In this document: in pieces, positions 43,248 through 48,114 of the stretch | How the letters are laid out: each line of letters starts with the position of its first letter | How positions within the stretch are numbered: position 1 is the stretch's first letter | From: a virus | IMG/VR virus record: IMGVR_UViG_3300044971_001110 | Location: 1-48,114 of that record | Reading direction: 5' to 3' (one strand) | Length of the DNA: 48,114 nt | Notes under the pieces: generated by a model | What the model was told of the DNA's origin: nothing | The model's database searches: none | The model's input: the letters and a program-made list of their open reading frames with translations, nothing else | Position numbers and translations under genes: made by a program

Positions 43248-45889
43248 TGGGAAAAACTATATTAGAACTTTTTCAAACTAAAAAATTAAGCAACACACAA
43301 ACTGCTGAACAAAAATACGAAACCCGTAATAGTAAAGATATATCAATATCAACTCCAAATGGTGCTCTAAACGCAACTTCATTTCCGTTAGTAAATAAAT
43401 TGCGTAGAAGTAGAATAAGTGATAGAACGAGAGAAACTGTCATCGAAGAAGAATTATTAGGATTAAGACAATTACGTTTTTTATCACAGCCAATCATATA
43501 TGGTACGGATATTATCCGCTTAAATAGATTATCCACCAATATGTTGGATGATATGAAAGCTGGTGTAAATGGAAATGCGGGTAATAATGGTATAATTGGA
43601 AACTTATTAAACAAAGTAAAAGGAAAAGGATTAGAATTAGCATCAAAAATAGGTGTAGCATTTCCAGAAGAGATAATTCCATCTAGAGTAATATTAAAAA
43701 ATGATTTTAAAAATGGACTTGAACCAAATACAATGCAAACACTTGCTAAAATTAAAAAAGATGCAGGTGGGACATTGGTTGGTAAGTTTTTAGCACAAAA
43801 CGTAACAGGAACTCCTAGACAAATTGGAAACGCAGTGTTGGGTTCTGGTATTCAATTAGCAAAAGATAAAGTTCAAACTTATCTATTTGGTGCAAGAAAA
43901 AGTGGACAACAATTATTGGCAAAAAATGACCCTACATCACGTTTGTATTCAAGCGCAATGCCATATAAAGATACCGTAGATTATACAGGTACAGATTTAA
44001 AATTAAGAAATGATTTATCAACAATAAAAAATGAATTATCAACAATAAAAAAAGATGGACCTGCTAATTTAAGTGGTGAATATTTACGATTATCAAAAGA
44101 AAATAAACCAAATAATTTATTTAGTTCAATTGTAGGTGGTGGTGTATCAAATCCATTTAGTATAGGTGGTGGTGGTGTATCAAATCCATTTAGTATAGGC
44201 GGAGGCGGTGTATCAAACGTATTTAGTTTACCTAGTAAATCGGGAACTTCAAACGTATTTAATATACCAGTTAAGGGAGCAAATCAATCAAACGTATTTA
44301 CAATTCCAAAAGCAAATGCAAATAATTTAATTACGGGTAGAAAGGAAGGACAGCAAGTAATAGGTAAGGAATTATTAAAAGTAGGAACTGGTGAAGGTAT
44401 ATTAAAATACAATGCTGATAATACAATAACAAAATACTCAAATACAGTTGATGAAGAATCACTGGTAATTGAACAACGAAACGATTTATCTACAAGATTA
44501 CAACAAATTGGAGGTGTAGACCCTGCAAGTCTTGCATTAATAAATGCAACTACAAAGGATAAACAAAGTACAACATCAATAGGTTCTCAATTTGCTGGTT
44601 TAAATAAAAAAACTCAACAAGAAAAAAGTTTATTTAAAGCGTTGGCTGGTGAAAATGGGTTATCATTACCAAACGGTATAATAATACCCCCACCCGCAAA
44701 AGCAGAAGATTTATTAACTGCTAGAAAAGAAGGACAGCAAGAATTAGGTAGAAAAGTTCAAGAATCAAAAGGAAACGATTTATTAAAATATGACCCTAGA
44801 TTATCTGCAACTGCTTATTCAAATACGGTTGATGAAACAAATGATGATGAAAAAAGTAGAAATGATTTATCTACTTTATTAACTAAAATTCAAACTGTAG
44901 CTGAAACAAAATCTACTGGTAATGAATTAAATATAACCGGAATTGGTAATAATGGAATACCACAAAAAACCGATAAGTTAAAGTATAGTTCAGAAGAATT
45001 TGCTCGTAGTATTGAATCTAAAAAATCATTAGGAAATGCTGTAAATTTTTTAAATACAAAAAATCATTATACTGATACTGGAAATGATGTATTTGGGGAT
45101 TTGGATTTTATAACTGTGAAGTTTACATCCGTACCAAACAAAAAATCAGTTAATTTTACAGCTACAATTACTGGTATTAGTGAAAATGTATCACCTAGTT
45201 GGGATTCTGCTAAATTTTTAGGTTCTCCTTTTAATTATTATACATATTCGGGTATAGAACGAAGTGTTAGTTTTACACTTACATTATATTCTACAAATTC
45301 ACAAGAGCACGTAGCAATGTGGGAACGAATAAACTTCTTAACATCATTAGCATATCCTGCTGGATATCATAATGAAACTTATATAATTTCACCATTTACA
45401 AAAGTAACAATTGGTAATTTATATAAAGATAAAGAATGTATTATAGATAGTCTATCGTATACGGTAGATGATACTGCTGGTTGGGAAATTGGTGATAATA
45501 AATCATATGGTGGTAATGGTGGTAAAGTAAATATTGAAACTGATGGTAATACTGCCGAAGTAACAAAACCATTAAACGGATATAAACTTCCAATGGTAGT
45601 TAGTGTAAATATAAGTCTTAAATTTATAGAAAGTAGAAATAATACTGTAAATAATTTTTATGGATGGAATAGTACACTTCCTCAAAATGATATTGCTAAA
45701 AAACTCCAAGAGGTAAATCCACAAAAAAAGGCAGCATCCGTAACAAGCAAAACACCATCAGCGATATTAAGTAACGAAAATTTTAATAAACGTCAAACAG
45801 AAATACAACAAAAAATAGATAAAGATAATCCATTTAATAAATTTTTAAATAAAGGACGTGGTTCATTACTTGGTGGAGCGGGTCTCTAA
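43247..45889 (+). CDS. Baseplate protein with tube-like C-terminal domain and repeat linker
   Basis: 880 residues. The C-terminal domain (about 618-812: FITVKFTSVPNKKSVNFTAT, ISENVSPSWDSAKFLGSPFN, YYTYSGIERSVSFTLTLYS, WERINFLTSLAYPAG, IIDSLSYTVDDTAGWEI, LPMVVSVNISLKFIE) resembles the tube-type fold of baseplate-tube initiators (T4 gp48/gp54 type) or hub proteins. The N-terminal 200 residues are basic and helical. Between them lies a linker with three copies of an RK.GQQ...NDLST module and five SN(P/V)F repeats. It probably nucleates the tube at the baseplate. The assignment to a particular T4 protein is not possible by eye. Confidence 0.6.
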   Translation: MGKTILELFQTKKLSNTQTAEQKYETRNSKDISISTPNGALNATSFPLVNKLRRSRISDRTRETVIEEELLGLRQLRFLSQPIIYGTDIIRLNRLSTNMLDDMKAGVNGNAGNNGIIGNLLNKVKGKGLELASKIGVAFPEEIIPSRVILKNDFKNGLEPNTMQTLAKIKKDAGGTLVGKFLAQNVTGTPRQIGNAVLGSGIQLAKDKVQTYLFGARKSGQQLLAKNDPTSRLYSSAMPYKDTVDYTGTDLKLRNDLSTIKNELSTIKKDGPANLSGEYLRLSKENKPNNLFSSIVGGGVSNPFSIGGGGVSNPFSIGGGGVSNVFSLPSKSGTSNVFNIPVKGANQSNVFTIPKANANNLITGRKEGQQVIGKELLKVGTGEGILKYNADNTITKYSNTVDEESLVIEQRNDLSTRLQQIGGVDPASLALINATTKDKQSTTSIGSQFAGLNKKTQQEKSLFKALAGENGLSLPNGIIIPPPAKAEDLLTARKEGQQELGRKVQESKGNDLLKYDPRLSATAYSNTVDETNDDEKSRNDLSTLLTKIQTVAETKSTGNELNITGIGNNGIPQKTDKLKYSSEEFARSIESKKSLGNAVNFLNTKNHYTDTGNDVFGDLDFITVKFTSVPNKKSVNFTATITGISENVSPSWDSAKFLGSPFNYYTYSGIERSVSFTLTLYSTNSQEHVAMWERINFLTSLAYPAGYHNETYIISPFTKVTIGNLYKDKECIIDSLSYTVDDTAGWEIGDNKSYGGNGGKVNIETDGNTAEVTKPLNGYKLPMVVSVNISLKFIESRNNTVNNFYGWNSTLPQNDIAKKLQEVNPQKKAASVTSKTPSAILSNENFNKRQTEIQQKIDKDNPFNKFLNKGRGSLLGGAGL
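43890..44880 (+). repeat. Linker repeats (RK.GQQ...NDLST, three copies) with SN(P/V)F motifs
   Basis: Copies begin near 43892, 44335 and 44717. Each has (A/G)RK.GQQ, a variable stretch, a (D/S)NTVD or DTVD motif and RNDLST. Between copies 1 and 2, SNPFSI, SNPFSI, SNVFSL, SNVFNI and SNVFTI follow one another (about 44147-44302). Confidence 0.75.
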
Positions 45890-45902
45890 ATAAATAATTA
45901 AA

Positions 45903-46199
45903 ATGATAAGTAGATATTCAAATAACGAAACTAAAAAGACTGTTGATGGGAGAACTGTATATAAACCAAAAATATATCCAAACATACCATTGAGAGATGA
46001 TGATTTGTATGTTGCTACTGAAACCGGTGATAGGTTGGATACATTAGCATACGATTATTATAGAGATTCTACATTAGGTTGGATAATAGCATCGGCTAAT
46101 AACATACATAATGCGGTATTTGGATTTGAAGATGGTACAATATTAAGGATACCATTAAATTATATAGAAATAGTATCAAATCAAACTAAAATAAATTAA
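45903..46199 (+). CDS. gp53: Baseplate wedge protein, gp53/LysM-like
   Basis: 98 residues. ATETGDRLDTLAYDYYRDST then LGWIIASANNI and the end GTILRIPLNYIEIV form a LysM-like fold, as in the tail protein X and gp53 families: a GDRLD turn, a helix ending in YY.DSTLGW, and a final strand with RIP. In T4, gp53 joins wedges during baseplate assembly; LysM-like modules in tails may also bind peptidoglycan. The gene is short (T4 gp53 is about 196 residues), so only the LysM-like part is kept. It begins 14 bases after the previous stop. Confidence 0.72.
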   Translation: MISRYSNNETKKTVDGRTVYKPKIYPNIPLRDDDLYVATETGDRLDTLAYDYYRDSTLGWIIASANNIHNAVFGFEDGTILRIPLNYIEIVSNQTKIN

Positions 46200-46205
46200 A
46201 AAGTT

Positions 46206-48114
46206 ATGTCAGGATTTCCTAATTTTTCAAATGTTGCTCCATACGCTAGAGCGGAATTGGATAGAAGAATTGCAAACCCAATTGAAACTATTAGTGGTTT
46301 AAACGCTTGGGTTAGAATTGCTTCTGGTGTTGATTCTGGATTAATACTATATTCAAATCCTAATTTTACAATATTTGAAGCTGCTGGAGATAGGTCTATT
46401 GGTACTATATATGGTAATCAATCATCAAGTGGAACTATTGGAGTAACATGGGATGGTAGACCTTATATAGATTATAATGATTTAGCATTTAGACCAAAGC
46501 CAAATGTAACCTCAATAGAAATAGATGAGGGAGCTGGTAATCTTTCTAGAAAAGCAAAATTTACAATAACTGCATACACACCGGGTCAATTAAATGAATT
46601 ATGTAAATTTTTTTTAGAGCCTGGATTTACTATATTTTTAGAATGGGGGTGGAATGAAAGAAGAGCAATGAATGGGTTTGAGGCAATAAGTGTTCCTTAT
46701 GTTGCAAAAAATCAATCTTTTAAAAATGTAAATCAACGAAGAGAGGAAACTGGTGGTTTATATGATAATTATTTGGGATTTATAACAGGCGGTAGTATAG
46801 CTATAAGTGGACAATTTTGGGAAATAAGTGTAGAATGTACTGGATTTACGGAATTACCTGCATACTTTTTAGCCGCAGATAATACAAAACCAGACCAAAC
46901 ACCAGAAGAGTTAGAAGAAGCAGCAAATGAGTTTGACCCTGCTGAAATATCAGCTCAAACAGATTTAGGTTTAAAACGTTTTATGATGATGTATAATCAA
47001 CTACCATCAAATAGAAGAACGGATGCTGTATATGGTTTAATAAAAGATACGAAGGAAGTTGCACATGTAGTCAATTTTATAAATTTTGATGAATCGGTTA
47101 GAGAAGAAATGAACAATCAAACGGATGGTTGGGCATGGGGAATATTTGAAAATTCGGCAACAGTTGGTAGTGAATCTGTAAGTTTTCCATCTGGTACTGA
47201 AATAATTGGACCTGATAAATTTATTAGATTTGGTACATTAATGAAAATAATAAATGCAATAGGTATAGACCACTATGTTATTGGAGGAAAGAAAGTAAAA
47301 ATGCAAGTGAATACCGAACGAACTGTTGTAAGTGCATTTCCTAAAATATTTAGTTGTAATAAATCAAAATTATTCATTCCAAATCCAAAAACACCAAAAT
47401 TTGATTTATTGGCAGCTATAAAATCCAAAACGCCACAAAAAAAATATAAAGAAATTTTAAATAATAGTGTTATTGGGACAAGTGGTGGAAAGGCATTGGA
47501 TATACATTTCCCATCAAAAGGTGCTATAACTGATAATCAAACATATAAAGGTATTCTATCATATAAAGATTCTACAATTGAATCACTTAATGTTCCTGGT
47601 GAACATTGGGGATTTTTAGATGATTTGTATGTTAATTTTGATTTTGTAAAAGGTATATTAGAAACAAAAAATTTTTATGTTAAAGATGCTTTATATCAAA
47701 TCTTAAATGGAATGGCATCTGCGGCCGGTGGAATTTGGGATTATCAAATAATAGAGACAACAGACCCCAAAAATCCAGAAGTAACAGAATTAGTTGTAGT
47801 AGATTTAAATTTAAAAAATAATGCAGTTCCCGAATTACCAATTGCATTTGATGTATATGGTAATAAATCAATATTTATGGATGCATCTTTGGATTTAAAT
47901 ATATCAGGAGCTAAAATGAATCAAATTATAGGTCAACGATTATCAAATAATGTAAATTCATCACAACCACCTGTTACTGGTAAGCTTTTTGCAAAAAATT
48001 TAAAAGATAAAATACTAACTGAAATAAAAAGAGCTGAAGCATCACCATTTCCAAAAAAAACACCATCAACGGTTGCAGGTGATGAAGATGAGGAAAAATT
48101 AAAAGAAAAAAACT
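46206..48114 (+). CDS. Large baseplate or hub protein (3' end cut by window)
   Basis: Open frame from ATG 46206 to the last base (636 codons visible), so it is truncated on the right. It begins MSGFPNFSNVAPYARAELDR. The segment GAGNLSRKAKFTITAYTPGQ, LCKFFLEPGFTIFLEWGWN (about residues 110-155) and later FVKGILETKNFYVKDALYQI, MASAAGGIWDYQII (about 480-520) look like a baseplate or central-hub structural protein of T4-like marine phages. No exact counterpart is assigned. The last visible part is charged (DEDEEKLKEK). The leader TTAAAAAGTT before ATG matches two other genes. It continues the tape measure operon, 6 bases after the gp53-like gene. Confidence 0.72.
   Translation, partial: MSGFPNFSNVAPYARAELDRRIANPIETISGLNAWVRIASGVDSGLILYSNPNFTIFEAAGDRSIGTIYGNQSSSGTIGVTWDGRPYIDYNDLAFRPKPNVTSIEIDEGAGNLSRKAKFTITAYTPGQLNELCKFFLEPGFTIFLEWGWNERRAMNGFEAISVPYVAKNQSFKNVNQRREETGGLYDNYLGFITGGSIAISGQFWEISVECTGFTELPAYFLAADNTKPDQTPEELEEAANEFDPAEISAQTDLGLKRFMMMYNQLPSNRRTDAVYGLIKDTKEVAHVVNFINFDESVREEMNNQTDGWAWGIFENSATVGSESVSFPSGTEIIGPDKFIRFGTLMKIINAIGIDHYVIGGKKVKMQVNTERTVVSAFPKIFSCNKSKLFIPNPKTPKFDLLAAIKSKTPQKKYKEILNNSVIGTSGGKALDIHFPSKGAITDNQTYKGILSYKDSTIESLNVPGEHWGFLDDLYVNFDFVKGILETKNFYVKDALYQILNGMASAAGGIWDYQIIETTDPKNPEVTELVVVDLNLKNNAVPELPIAFDVYGNKSIFMDASLDLNISGAKMNQIIGQRLSNNVNSSQPPVTGKLFAKNLKDKILTEIKRAEASPFPKKTPSTVAGDEDEEKLKEKN

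Overview
This window looks like the virion-structure region of a large T4-related contractile-tailed phage (myovirus). It is AT-rich and every convincing gene is on the + strand. Recognisable T4-type parts are the neck and tail-completion proteins (gp13-, gp14- and gp15-like), tail sheath (gp18), tail tube (gp19, 163 residues), a gp26-like baseplate/assembly protein with a short overlapping partner, a tape measure, a tube-fold-like baseplate protein and a gp53/LysM-like wedge protein. The host is probably a Bacteroidota bacterium. The evidence is indirect: start codons almost never follow a Shine-Dalgarno sequence but sit behind A-rich leaders, composition is AT-rich, arginine is mostly AGA, and a BspA-type LRR surface protein is encoded among the fibre genes.

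Layout. 1-1404: end of a fibre/adhesin operon (a left-truncated fibre protein and a LamG-like protein). 1473-14990: an overlapping operon with neck genes (1473-4156), two small linked proteins (4153-4889), a 3067-residue repeat protein (4889-14092) and a small relative of it. 15055-26376: a 3322-residue fibre with a 1054-residue Gly-Thr-Ser collagen-like tract, a BspA-like LRR protein and a tail-fibre assembly chaperone. 26423-33839: two small structural proteins and a 2242-residue fibre with three collagen-like tracts and a self-cleaving S74 chaperone tail. 33899-36026: five small proteins forming a related pair and a probable related triplet. 36180-39047: sheath and tube, closed by a terminator. 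39159-40149: gp26-like gene plus overlapping short ORF, a frameshift candidate, closed by a terminator. 40200-48114: small protein, tape measure, baseplate proteins and a right-truncated large gene.

Three giant genes fill about 25.9 kb, more than half the window, so this virion invests heavily in fibres. One AT-rich box (ATATTTATA-like) recurs about 19-57 bases before the start codon at eight transcription-unit starts and is the best candidate for a late promoter.

Most notable observations: a cupredoxin-like domain in the large fibre whose Cys ligand is the only cysteine I can find in 3322 residues, with two ligand-less relatives in the window; a 15-copy repeat with one Cys per copy; regular 37-residue register breaks in the collagen-like tract; the probable programmed frameshift; and the shared promoter box. 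No gene-free stretch exceeds 300 bases (the longest is 36027-36179). I saw no tRNA, CRISPR array, insertion sequence or integrase. All family assignments come from reading motifs, not from searches.
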